From the NCBI RefSeq assembly GCF_009193325.2, contig NZ_CP059856.1:1674001-1738000 (forward strand): a stretch of 64,000 nt of DNA, in the 5' to 3' direction. The stretch comes from Bacteroides zhangwenhongii (GTDB taxonomy: Bacteria > Bacteroidota > Bacteroidia > Bacteroidales > Bacteroidaceae). The position numbers and the translations under genes were made by a program. The notes below the pieces were generated by a model. That model was not told the origin of the DNA. It was given only the letters and a program-made list of their open reading frames with translations, and did not search any database. Positions 1 to 8,335 of this stretch are shown in pieces. Numbering within the stretch: the first letter of the stretch is position 1; each line of letters starts with the position of its first letter.

Positions 1-933
1 CGCGAGTTGTGCCATGCGCAAAGGTAAAAGAGAATCTACCGGCAAAGCAAACTGCTCCAGCATATGTCCTCTCCTTGTCTGGAAAAACTCGAAACTATCG
101 GAAGAAGCCATCAAGTTGGCAAGACCTTGCAAACCATTTCCTTCGAAATAAGGATGATTGCTCTGAACAGCCGTCCGCCAAGTATAATATAAATGATCAA
201 ACTCACGTAGTTTTCTCTCTTCCGGTGTCTTTGCTTCAACCAGAGAAGCGGCCCCTTTAAGATAATGATAGTAAAGCAATTGATTAGTATCCGCCAATGC
301 TTCCTCTTCCGGAATATGACTGAGCGACGCAATCGCTTCCTGTCGTTGCTGAAGGTAATAGTAATAAATGGCGGAAACAATAAAGAACTCCGTAAAAGCA
401 TAATCCAACCGAAGCTTTTCGTGCCTGTCGGCAAACAAATCACTTTCCTCACGAATACGTTTCATACGTCTCAACGCACTGTTCCTATAATCATAAAATT
501 CTTTGTTCATTGCCGTCCTCTGACAGATTTTCATCAGTCCGATATCGGCAATCAAAAGCTCAAGTTCGTTTTTAGTCAGTTTATAGACCTCTTTATGAGA
601 CGCTTCGGCACGGTCAAAATCCATATTCATAAAAGCCCAGAATCCCAGATTATTTAAAGCTTCCGCTTTCCCCGACTTATAAAAGTTCACCTTACTATAA
701 GCCTGTTCGGCATATTTATAAGAAGAATCCAGGTTTCGGTAACGATAAGCATACGCTGTTCCATTAAGCGAATCAATCAAACGCACCTCTTTAGTCGGCA
801 CCATATCAGTGCACGAGAAGAACAAAGAAAGAATTATCAGAATAGATAACGGATAATAAATAATCGATAATGAGCTATGCTGTGCCTCATTACCTATTCT
901 TCGGACATTATTATTTAAAGAGATCCTTTTCAT
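1..933 (-). CDS. Partial lipoprotein with TPR-like helices, possible sensor-kinase N-terminus
   Basis: The gene starts at an ATG at 933 and runs off the left edge, so only the first 311 residues are visible. A hydrophobic segment ends in FFSCTDM, a lipobox-like site that predicts export and lipidation at Cys about residue 38. What follows is alpha-helical and rich in Tyr, Ala, Leu and Glu (for example SSYKYAEQAYSKVNFY), which resembles TPR-type helical repeats. In Bacteroides such N-termini often precede a histidine kinase core, but no kinase motif lies inside the window, so that role is inference. It is divergent from prs across about 157 bp. Confidence 0.6.
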   Translation of the reverse strand, partial: MKRISLNNNVRRIGNEAQHSSLSIIYYPLSILIILSLFFSCTDMVPTKEVRLIDSLNGTAYAYRYRNLDSSYKYAEQAYSKVNFYKSGKAEALNNLGFWAFMNMDFDRAEASHKEVYKLTKNELELLIADIGLMKICQRTAMNKEFYDYRNSALRRMKRIREESDLFADRHEKLRLDYAFTEFFIVSAIYYYYLQQRQEAIASLSHIPEEEALADTNQLLYYHYLKGAASLVEAKTPEERKLREFDHLYYTWRTAVQSNHPYFEGNGLQGLANLMASSDSFEFFQTRRGHMLEQFALPVDSLLPLRMAQLA

Positions 934-1044
934 TATCCATCGTCAACTATCCATTAATTACGCAAATCTACAAATATTTCCGATAAGTTGGAGAGAAAAT
1001 GATTTTTTATACAATAAGTCCTTCTAAATAATAAGAGAAATTCC

Positions 1045-1052
1045 TACCTTTG
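1045..1052 (+). promoter_or_regulatory. Candidate Bacteroides -7 box for prs
   Basis: TACCTTTG matches the Bacteroides -7 consensus TAnnTTTG and lies 38 bp before the prs start codon. I do not see a clear -33 TTG at the usual spacing. Confidence 0.6.
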
Positions 1053-1090
1053 CAGGCAAATTAACAAATAGGTAAAACATCTATTACAAA

Positions 1091-2029
1091 ATGAGCGAAA
1101 AAGCACCCTTTATGGTATTCTCGGGAACAAACTCGAGATATCTTGCAGAAAAAATCTGCGCAAGCCTGAATTGTCCTCTGGGAAATATGAACATTACCCA
1201 TTTTGCCGATGGCGAATTTGCTGTTTCATATGAGGAATCAATTCGTGGCGCCCATGTATTCTTGGTTCAATCCACATTCCCAAACTCAGACAACTTAATG
1301 GAACTTCTCCTGATGGTTGACGCGGCAAAACGTGCATCAGCAAAGAGCATTGTAGCTGTAATTCCCTATTTCGGATGGGCTCGTCAGGATAGAAAAGACA
1401 AACCTCGTGTATCTATCGGAGCTAAACTAGTAGCCGACCTGCTTTCCGTTGCAGGTATCGACCGACTGATTACTATGGACCTGCACGCAGACCAGATTCA
1501 GGGATTCTTCGATATTCCGGTAGACCACCTGTATGCGTCAGCCGTATTCCTCCCCTACATCCAGTCATTGAAATTGGAGGATCTGGTGATTGCTACACCG
1601 GACGTAGGAGGTTCAAAACGTGCCAGCACTTTCTCCAAATATCTCGGTGTACCGTTGGTACTTTGCAACAAGTCGCGTGAGAAAGCCAATGAAGTTGCTT
1701 CCATGCAGATCATCGGTGATGTGAAAGATAAAAATGTAGTATTGATCGACGATATCGTAGACACAGCCGGAACAATCACCAAAGCAGCCAACATTATGTT
1801 GGAAGCCGGTGCAAAGTCTGTACGTGCTATCGCCAGTCACTGCGTAATGTCCGATCCCGCTTCATTCCGTGTACAGGAATCCGGTCTGACAGAAATGGTA
1901 TTTACCGACAGCATTCCTTACGCAAAGAAGTGTGCGAAAGTAAAACAGTTAAGTATCGCCGATATGTTTGCTGAGACAATCAAACGAGTTATGAATAACG
2001 AGTCAATCAGCTCACAGTACATCATCTAG
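1091..2029 (+). CDS. prs: Ribose-phosphate pyrophosphokinase
   Basis: PRPP synthetase makes 5-phosphoribosyl-1-diphosphate from ribose 5-phosphate and ATP, feeding purine, pyrimidine, histidine, tryptophan and NAD synthesis in the cytosol. The 312-residue length is normal for the family. Visible motifs are the N-terminal FSGTNSRYLAEKI, the ATP-binding YFGWARQDRKD near residue 95, the metal-site MDLHADQIQGFF near residue 130, and the PRPP loop VLIDDIVDTAGT near residue 217. It stands alone between a promoter and a clear terminator, so it is probably monocistronic. Confidence 0.97.
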   Translation: MSEKAPFMVFSGTNSRYLAEKICASLNCPLGNMNITHFADGEFAVSYEESIRGAHVFLVQSTFPNSDNLMELLLMVDAAKRASAKSIVAVIPYFGWARQDRKDKPRVSIGAKLVADLLSVAGIDRLITMDLHADQIQGFFDIPVDHLYASAVFLPYIQSLKLEDLVIATPDVGGSKRASTFSKYLGVPLVLCNKSREKANEVASMQIIGDVKDKNVVLIDDIVDTAGTITKAANIMLEAGAKSVRAIASHCVMSDPASFRVQESGLTEMVFTDSIPYAKKCAKVKQLSIADMFAETIKRVMNNESISSQYII

Positions 2030-2058
2030 TCGAAACTTCATTTTCAACTAAATAAAAA

Positions 2059-2106
2059 AATAATCGCAGGTAAGGTAAAAACTAAACCTGTGATTATTTT
2101 TATTTG
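2059..2106 (+). terminator. Rho-independent terminator of prs
   Basis: A 13-bp stem (2059-2071 with 2086-2098, one mismatch) has a 14-nt loop and is followed by TTTTTATTT. It starts 30 bp after the prs stop codon. Confidence 0.85.
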
Positions 2107-2163
2107 ATAACGCTGTCTCCATTGCGCAGCCAACTTTCAACTTCCAACTCTCAATTTTCAACT

Positions 2164-3333
2164 TTATTGAAGTCTTCCGAATTTGTATGTTCCCTTTCTG
2201 ATTATCTTCCCGTCTTTATCAGTTTCCACAAAAGGACCATTCTTCTTTCCTTGTTTGAAGAAACCATCGAAACGGTTGCCGTCTTTATCAATCTGAACCC
2301 CTTGTCCTTCTTCCAATCCATCAACGAAGCCACCTTTGTATTGCATACCCGCAGCAGTCTTTAAAGTACCTTCACCATTCGGACGGTTATCTTTCCAATC
2401 CCCCTCATACACATCACCATTGCTCCATTTGTAGATACCCTTACCCTCGCGTCTGTTATTTTTCCAGTCACCTTCATACACAGCACCATTCGACCAGGTA
2501 AAAGTTCCTTTCCCATCTTGCATACCATCCTTGAAGTTACCTACATACTTATCACCGTTAGCATGATAGTAAATTCCCTCACCCGTACGTTCACCCAAGA
2601 GATAAGAACCTTCGTAACGATCTCCCGTATGGAAAAAATAAGTACCCTTTCCATGCTGGATATCATCTGCCCAGTCACCCTCATATTTATCTCCGTTAGT
2701 ATATTCAAATACCCCTTTTCCATGACGGACATCATCTTTCCAGTCTCCTTCATATTTACATCCGTCATCCCAGTTCATAGTACCCTTACCGTTTTTCTTG
2801 TCATTCTTCCAATGACCGGTATATTTAGCGCCATTCGCCCAAGTATACGTACCTTCACCCTCACGCTTATCATTCACCCAACCACCTACATACAAGTCAC
2901 CGTTGTGATAATACATCGTCCCCTTGCCATGCTGGTAGTCCTGATACCACATACCGTCATAACGGTTGTTATTCATAAAATAATAAATACCTTTTCCGTG
3001 CTGTTGGTCCTGATACCATTGTCCTTCGTACTTTTCTCCGTCAGGAAACATATAGATGCCATACCCTTCACGTTTCCCCTTCACATATTCACCCTCGTAG
3101 ACATCCCCATTTTTAAAGACCGTCTTTCCTTTCCCGTTTGGCTTGCGTCCTTTCATTTCTCCTGTATAGACACTGCCATCCTTAAAAGTATAGTTGCCAA
3201 TCTTTATTTCTGTAGAGAATGTATCTTTTATCTTTCCGAAGAATCCGCCCTTTTTCCCTTCATTTTCTTGTGCCATTACCCCCTCTTGTGCTAGGAGAGC
3301 CAATAAAAGTGTAGTATATAGATATTTCTTCAT
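2164..3333 (-). CDS. Secreted MORN-repeat protein
   Basis: This 389-residue protein has a signal peptide (MKKYLYTTLLLALLAQ...MAQ) followed by a short linker and about 13 full MORN repeats of roughly 23 residues. Each repeat has the pattern Y-x-G-x-W/Y-x5-G-x-G, for example YEGDWKDDVRHGKG. A degenerate repeat and a basic tail close the protein. MORN repeats form beta-hairpin ribbons that bind lipids or proteins; no enzymatic domain is seen. The signal peptide places it in the periplasm or outside the cell. Its biological role is unknown to me. It has its own -7 box and is not in an obvious operon. Confidence 0.9.
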   Translation of the reverse strand: MKKYLYTTLLLALLAQEGVMAQENEGKKGGFFGKIKDTFSTEIKIGNYTFKDGSVYTGEMKGRKPNGKGKTVFKNGDVYEGEYVKGKREGYGIYMFPDGEKYEGQWYQDQQHGKGIYYFMNNNRYDGMWYQDYQHGKGTMYYHNGDLYVGGWVNDKREGEGTYTWANGAKYTGHWKNDKKNGKGTMNWDDGCKYEGDWKDDVRHGKGVFEYTNGDKYEGDWADDIQHGKGTYFFHTGDRYEGSYLLGERTGEGIYYHANGDKYVGNFKDGMQDGKGTFTWSNGAVYEGDWKNNRREGKGIYKWSNGDVYEGDWKDNRPNGEGTLKTAAGMQYKGGFVDGLEEGQGVQIDKDGNRFDGFFKQGKKNGPFVETDKDGKIIRKGTYKFGRLQ

Positions 3334-3373
3334 TTATTTTAGTTGTTACTCATTTTTAGAATTACGATTTGGA

Positions 3374-3381
3374 CAAAGATA
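3374..3381 (-). promoter_or_regulatory. Candidate -7 box for the MORN protein gene
   Basis: TATCTTTG on the minus strand matches TAnnTTTG and lies about 41 bp before the ATG at 3333. Confidence 0.6.
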
Positions 3382-3419
3382 CGATTTCTCTCCCAAAAAG
3401 CCCCTTACCGGAAAGCAAA

Positions 3420-4703
3420 TTATGACAACTTTTTACCTGCAATGACCTCTTTTAATGTCTCTTTGCATAAATAACGCTGCGCTAAATCCTGTATTTCCGC
3501 AGGAGTAATCTCGTTTACGGCTTGCAAAGAACGTGCGAAGTAATCATCCTTCAAACCGGAAGTAGCTATAAATATCCACGCATCCGAGAGAGAGAAAGGC
3601 GATTCATAACTGCGGCACATTTCTCCCAACATATAGTTGCGCACCATCCTTAATTCTTCCGCAGATACCGGCTCCTGGTGCAACCGATCTATTTCGTGAT
3701 ATACTTCCTGTATTAACGGCTCCACATATTCATTATCCGTCTCCGTCGAAACAATCAGCAAGCCGCTATCCGGATAAAATACTACTCCTGCCGATATGCC
3801 ATAAGTATACCCTTTATCTTCGCGAATGTTGGACATCAGACGGCTACCGAAATAACCTCCGAACAATGTCATCAGCACACGCAGCTTCGGATAGTCGGGA
3901 TGTTCGCGAGTAATGGTGGTACATCCCATTTTCACTGCGCTCTGCATAGCGTCTTCACGTTCCGTAAAAATCCTCTTCTCAGGTATAGCCGCAAATGGGA
4001 AACTCAACTTCGGCATCTGTAATTGATATTGCCCGAACGGAATCCCGAAAATATCCGTTACACGGCTGATGATATCATCCGTCACCTTGCCGGATAAGAA
4101 AATGGAGCAATTGCCGGAATGGTAATACCGCTCATAAAACTCACGAAGCACTTCTGGAGTTATGGTATGATAATCCTCCTCCATCACTATTTTCCCGCAT
4201 GGATGTTGTTCACCGTAAAGAGACTTCAGCAAACTACGATGTGCAAGAAAATCAACCTTAGAGGTATTGACCAAATATTGCTGGATATTGGTATCCAGAA
4301 TAGTTTGAAGCTCCTTTTGTGGAAACAGTGGTTCCTTAATCATCGACTCTACCACTTCCAACGTTTTCGCTAAATACTTATTCAATGAATAAACAGTGAT
4401 ATAAGCATACTCCGAAGAACTGGAGAGTTCTAGCCACGAACCATAATAATCCAATTTCTCCGCAATGGTGGCAGCCGTATATTTCGTCGTACCTTCGCGC
4501 AACATACGGTTCGTAAACAAAGCTTGCAACTTCCGCGACTGCTGCCAGCGACCTCCGGAGAAAAGTACATCCATACGCACCACTTCCTGTTCGCCGGCAT
4601 TAATAACAGTCAACGGAATACCATTCGGCAACGTTGTCCTGACAGGAGTCTGTATATGGAAATTTTTCAGAGGTTGTATCTCAGGCTGTATCGTGCGATC
4701 CAT
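3420..4703 (-). CDS. M16-family peptidase-like protein, catalytic zinc motif absent
   Basis: The 427-residue sequence has the two-domain M16 (insulinase/mitochondrial processing peptidase) layout. There is an N-terminal half with VLFSGGRWQQ followed by LREGT, and a C-terminal half with the glycine-rich SRLMSNIREDKGYTYGISAG segment typical of the inactive second domain. Where active members carry HxxEH before the xGT turn, this protein reads LFTNRMLREGT, with no His or Glu ligands. It is therefore probably a non-catalytic partner, like the alpha subunit of processing peptidases. No active M16 partner lies in the window and no signal peptide is evident. It is followed by kdsB, folate-like and PBP genes on the same strand. 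Confidence 0.85.
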   Translation of the reverse strand: MDRTIQPEIQPLKNFHIQTPVRTTLPNGIPLTVINAGEQEVVRMDVLFSGGRWQQSRKLQALFTNRMLREGTTKYTAATIAEKLDYYGSWLELSSSSEYAYITVYSLNKYLAKTLEVVESMIKEPLFPQKELQTILDTNIQQYLVNTSKVDFLAHRSLLKSLYGEQHPCGKIVMEEDYHTITPEVLREFYERYYHSGNCSIFLSGKVTDDIISRVTDIFGIPFGQYQLQMPKLSFPFAAIPEKRIFTEREDAMQSAVKMGCTTITREHPDYPKLRVLMTLFGGYFGSRLMSNIREDKGYTYGISAGVVFYPDSGLLIVSTETDNEYVEPLIQEVYHEIDRLHQEPVSAEELRMVRNYMLGEMCRSYESPFSLSDAWIFIATSGLKDDYFARSLQAVNEITPAEIQDLAQRYLCKETLKEVIAGKKLS

Positions 4704-4708
4704 AAACG

Positions 4709-5461
4709 TTATAATCTATTTTTCAAAAATTCTTCTGCACGCGCCAAGTCCTGTGGAGTATCGATTCCAATCGTTTCCACTTCACTGATCCCCACTTTTA
4801 TTTTATACCCGTTTTCCAGCCAGCGCAGTTGCTCCAACGATTCCGCTATCTCAAGTGATGATTGCGGTAGTGCGGTTATCTCCCTCAGCACTTCCGTACG
4901 GTAAGCATACAAACCGATATGTTTATAGTAGGTATGTCCTTTCAGCCAATCCTTCTTCTCGGCATTACGCTGATAAGGGATGATAGAACGACTGAAATAC
5001 AGGGCATTCCAATTTGCATTGACTACCACTTTGGGAGAGTTCACATTCTCAAGTACGGCAAACGGCTCATCAGCAGTAAAAGGCTTTACCAATGTAGCAA
5101 TCTGTGTAGTAGGATCTTCAAAACAAGTCTTCACGGCATTCAACTGCGAAGGTTGTATAAAAGGCTCGTCCCCTTGTATATTGACTACCACATCAAAGTC
5201 CCCTCCAATCTTGACGCAAGCCTCATAACAACGGTCCGTACCGCTTTTATGATGAACAGAAGTCATCACCACCTTACCACCGAAAGCTTTCACCGCCTCC
5301 TCAATCCGTTCGTCATCAGTAGCCACATACGCATCATCCAAAATTCCGGCTACTTGTTCATACACACGCTGTATCACTGTTTTTCCGCCCAAGATAGCCA
5401 ACGGTTTCGCAGGGAAACGGGTAGAGGCATAACGGGCAGGTATAATTCCCAGAAATTTCAT
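4709..5461 (-). CDS. kdsB: 3-deoxy-manno-octulosonate cytidylyltransferase
   Basis: KdsB activates Kdo with CTP to CMP-Kdo for lipid A-core assembly, in the cytosol. The 250 residues match the family length. The N-terminal nucleotide-binding segment IIPARYASTRFPAKPL, the NIQGDEPFI metal site near residue 95 and the C-terminal ETIGIDTPQDLARAEEFL are characteristic. The gene follows the upstream HPPK-like gene without a gap and is 5 bp from the M16-like gene, so these are likely cotranscribed. The presence of kdsB fits a Gram-negative organism. Confidence 0.96.
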   Translation of the reverse strand: MKFLGIIPARYASTRFPAKPLAILGGKTVIQRVYEQVAGILDDAYVATDDERIEEAVKAFGGKVVMTSVHHKSGTDRCYEACVKIGGDFDVVVNIQGDEPFIQPSQLNAVKTCFEDPTTQIATLVKPFTADEPFAVLENVNSPKVVVNANWNALYFSRSIIPYQRNAEKKDWLKGHTYYKHIGLYAYRTEVLREITALPQSSLEIAESLEQLRWLENGYKIKVGISEVETIGIDTPQDLARAEEFLKNRL

Positions 5462-5848
5462 TTATTTAATAGATAATGAAGAATAAAGAGCGGATAATGA
5501 CTGCTGCACATATTCCCTCTCCCAATCTTCCGGTTTTATTATTTTATCATCACACAAAAGTATATCAATATCCAAACAGACTTTCTCTTCCTTCTTATCC
5601 TCCGGCAGACGACCGGAAGCCAGTTCTATGTCTTTCAGTATCCTCTTCACGAGTTCCTCATCCTTATCCGAAAAGAACATAATCACTTGATTGGAAAACA
5701 AAGCCGGATTTTTGAAGAACAAAGGTTCCGTCTCCAACTCGGATGCCCGGTAGATAGGAGAAAACTGTTCCGTCAGTTTCTGCCTGGCAAAAGCCAGATT
5801 CTCCGTTCTATTGTAGTTGCTCCCTATGCAAACAATGTATTTGTGCAT
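5462..5848 (-). CDS. Short HPPK-like (7,8-dihydro-6-hydroxymethylpterin pyrophosphokinase family) protein
   Basis: The best start is the ATG at 5848, 4 bp after the upstream PBP stop codon; a longer reading would overlap the PBP gene. The 128-residue product begins HKYIVCIGSNY, as in HPPK (FolK), and has ETEPLFFKNPALFSNQVI in the middle, matching the T-x-P-x-x-x-x-x-Q-x-x-F-x-N region loosely. A VCLDIDILLCDD segment corresponds to the D-x-D-I-L-L catalytic metal site. It is shorter than usual FolK (about 155-170), and the G-P-R part of the signature is missing. Folate function is plausible but activity is not assured. Confidence 0.7.
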   Translation of the reverse strand: MHKYIVCIGSNYNRTENLAFARQKLTEQFSPIYRASELETEPLFFKNPALFSNQVIMFFSDKDEELVKRILKDIELASGRLPEDKKEEKVCLDIDILLCDDKIIKPEDWEREYVQQSLSALYSSLSIK

Positions 5849-5852
5849 CTTT

Positions 5853-8174
5853 TTAGTTGAAAAGATCATCCAGTCCCATTTCCTCCACCTCGCCATCCGG
5901 AGTCTCCGAACCGGCACAAGGATCGAATCCTTCCGGAAGTTTAAAAGTTTCCTGCTGATCGTATCCCAAAGTCGGGTCATCAAATACCTTCTTCATATAT
6001 TTTGCCCAAATAGGCAAAGCGGCGGCAGCTCCCTGTCCGTATGTCATCGATCCGAAGTGGATATCACGTTCATCACCTCCAACCCAACATCCGGACACCA
6101 ACGAAGGGGTAAAGCCCATAAACCAACTATCCGAGTTCTCATTTGTCGTCCCCGTCTTTCCGCCCATATCCGCAGTAATTCCATAACGTCGGACACGTCC
6201 ACCCGTTCCTTCATTTATAACGGCACGCAACATGACCAGCATTTTATATACACTTGAAGTACTGATCACCTCATCCATTTGTGGCGCAAACGTAGAAATC
6301 ACATTACCTTCACTGTCCTCAATCCGGGTCACAAACAAAGGAGCCACCCGGATCCCCCTATTAGCAAAAGCAGTATATGCACTTACCATCTCTCCGACAG
6401 AAATCTCACAAGGTCCCAGACAAAGTGAAACAACCGGGTCGATGGCCTTGTTGCGCACTCCGAAACTATGGATCAGCCGCACCAATTCATACGGATTCAG
6501 TTTGCCCATCAGATAAGCCGAAATCCAGTTATCCGAATTAGCCAGTCCCCATTTTAGAGTAACCATCTCACCATAACGCTTCTTATTGGAATTACGTGGC
6601 GACCATGGTTCCCCAGTTTCTGTAATCAACGTCTGCTCTACGTGGCGCACCTGGTCGCAAGGAGAAAAATTATTCTCCATAGCCAGCGTATACAAGTACG
6701 GTTTGATAGTAGACCCTACCTGACGGCGCCCCACCATCGCCATGTCATATTGGAAATATGTATAATTAGGTCCTCCGACATAAGCTTTCACATGCCCGTT
6801 CATAGGATCCATCGACATAAAGCCAGTACGAAGGAATGATTTATAATAGCGGATTGAATCCATCGGAGTCATAATCGTGTCCTTGCTTCCCGTCCACGAA
6901 AAGACTGTCATTTCCTGCGGTGTATCGAATGCTTTCCGAATCTCCTGTTCAGAACTCCCCGCCTCTTTCATCAGCCGGTAACGCTCTGTCTGTTTCATGG
7001 CCTTCGTCAACAGTTCTTCCACCCGTTTCGCAGGCAGCACTCTTGCGTATGGCGCATTCTTACTTCCTACTTTTTCTTTGAAAAACAAAGGTTGCAAATA
7101 ACTCAAATGTTCTTCTACCGCCTCCTCCGCATATTGTTGCATCCGCGAGTTGAGAGTCGTATAAATCTTCAGTCCGTCCGTGTAGACATTATAATTCGAA
7201 CCATCCTTCTTTTTATTCTTCGCGCACCAGCCATACAGAGGATTCGTTTCCCAAGAAAGGGAGTCTTCATAGAATTTCTGCATTTGCCAACCACGATAAT
7301 TACTCTTCACCGGCTTGGTTGCTGTCATCACACCACGCAGGTATTCACGGAAATAAGTAGCCAAACCTTCCTTGTGGTCAACACGATTATACGACAATTT
7401 CAAAGGAAGCGCTTGCAGAGAATCACATTCGGATTCAGTAATATATCCCGCTTTACGCATCTGTTCAAGCACCACATTACGACGGCCGCGAGAACGCTCA
7501 TTGAAACGAACAGGATTATAGAGTGACGGATTTTTACACATACCAACCAAGGTAGCCGCTTCCTCTATTTTCAAGTCCTTCGGTTCACGGTTAAAATAAG
7601 TATGCGCAGCCGTCTTAATACCGACAGCATTATTCAGGAAATCAAACTTATTGAGGTACATACTCAGAATTTCCTCTTTGGTGTAATAACGCTCGAGTTT
7701 TACGGCAATCACCCACTCAATCGGTTTCTGGAAAAGACGCTGGAGAGTATTTCTCGCCACATTCTCCGTAAACAACTGCTTGGCAAGCTGCTGTGACAAA
7801 GTACTTCCCCCACCCGCATTTTTCTGGAATAACAAACCACGTTTCACAAATGCACGGAACAATGCCTTAGCGTCAATCCCCGAGTGTTCGGCAAAACGAA
7901 CATCTTCTGTCGCAATCAACGCATTAATAATATTGGGTGACAAGTCCTTGTAGGCTGTATACACACGATTTTCCTTACTATAAGACCAAGTACCGAGCAC
8001 TTTCTCATCCTCTGAAAAGATCTCCGTCGCAAATTTATAACTTGGATTCTCCAGTTCCTCCACTGGAGGCATATAGCCGATCCAACCTTTCGAAATAGAA
8101 ACAAAAATAATGACGACAGCCACTACTGCGATTGCCAATAAAATCCAAAGAGCTTTTATTATTTTTCGAATCAT
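5853..8174 (-). CDS. Class A penicillin-binding protein 1A (transglycosylase/transpeptidase)
   Basis: The 773-residue protein polymerises and cross-links peptidoglycan at the periplasmic face of the inner membrane. It has one N-terminal membrane anchor. The GT51 domain carries EDVRFAEHSGID near residue 90 and GGGSTLSQQLAKQLF near 120. The transpeptidase domain carries the nucleophile motif GSTIKPY near 486, SDN near 548 and GGKTGTT near 670. It is first in a leftward run with the HPPK-like gene and kdsB, preceded by its own promoter. The acidic C-terminus (GEVEEMGLDDLFN) is unremarkable. Confidence 0.96.
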   Translation of the reverse strand: MIRKIIKALWILLAIAVVAVVIIFVSISKGWIGYMPPVEELENPSYKFATEIFSEDEKVLGTWSYSKENRVYTAYKDLSPNIINALIATEDVRFAEHSGIDAKALFRAFVKRGLLFQKNAGGGSTLSQQLAKQLFTENVARNTLQRLFQKPIEWVIAVKLERYYTKEEILSMYLNKFDFLNNAVGIKTAAHTYFNREPKDLKIEEAATLVGMCKNPSLYNPVRFNERSRGRRNVVLEQMRKAGYITESECDSLQALPLKLSYNRVDHKEGLATYFREYLRGVMTATKPVKSNYRGWQMQKFYEDSLSWETNPLYGWCAKNKKKDGSNYNVYTDGLKIYTTLNSRMQQYAEEAVEEHLSYLQPLFFKEKVGSKNAPYARVLPAKRVEELLTKAMKQTERYRLMKEAGSSEQEIRKAFDTPQEMTVFSWTGSKDTIMTPMDSIRYYKSFLRTGFMSMDPMNGHVKAYVGGPNYTYFQYDMAMVGRRQVGSTIKPYLYTLAMENNFSPCDQVRHVEQTLITETGEPWSPRNSNKKRYGEMVTLKWGLANSDNWISAYLMGKLNPYELVRLIHSFGVRNKAIDPVVSLCLGPCEISVGEMVSAYTAFANRGIRVAPLFVTRIEDSEGNVISTFAPQMDEVISTSSVYKMLVMLRAVINEGTGGRVRRYGITADMGGKTGTTNENSDSWFMGFTPSLVSGCWVGGDERDIHFGSMTYGQGAAAALPIWAKYMKKVFDDPTLGYDQQETFKLPEGFDPCAGSETPDGEVEEMGLDDLFN

Positions 8175-8213
8175 GTTTTTTCTTGCTTATAAAAAACGCA
8201 CTTAATTAAGTTA

Positions 8214-8221
8214 CAAAGGTA
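8214..8221 (-). promoter_or_regulatory. Candidate -7 box for the PBP gene
   Basis: Minus-strand TACCTTTG (TAnnTTTG) lies 39 bp before the PBP start codon, between that gene and the terminator of the upstream AAA cluster. Confidence 0.65.
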
Positions 8222-8240
8222 GATAAAATCCGGTAGCCGA

Positions 8241-8277
8241 CCAAACAAAAACAGGCGGGATTTTTATTCCCGCCTGT
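8241..8277 (-). terminator. Terminator of the tandem AAA-gene cluster
   Basis: A perfect 10-bp GC-rich stem, ACAGGCGGGA (8251-8260) with TCCCGCCTGT (8268-8277), has a 7-nt loop and on the minus strand is followed by TTTTGTTT. It lies about 60 bp past the last gene of the cluster. Confidence 0.88.
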
Positions 8278-8335
8278 CATTCACCCTAACTCTATCTATT
8301 CAGAGTTACCAATTATGAATGAGTCGTATAGTAAC

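Noticed and set aside
2518..3294. Long plus-strand open frame opposite the MORN-repeat gene
   Set aside because: It is an antisense frame produced by the regular repeat codons; no start signals and no recognisable protein family.
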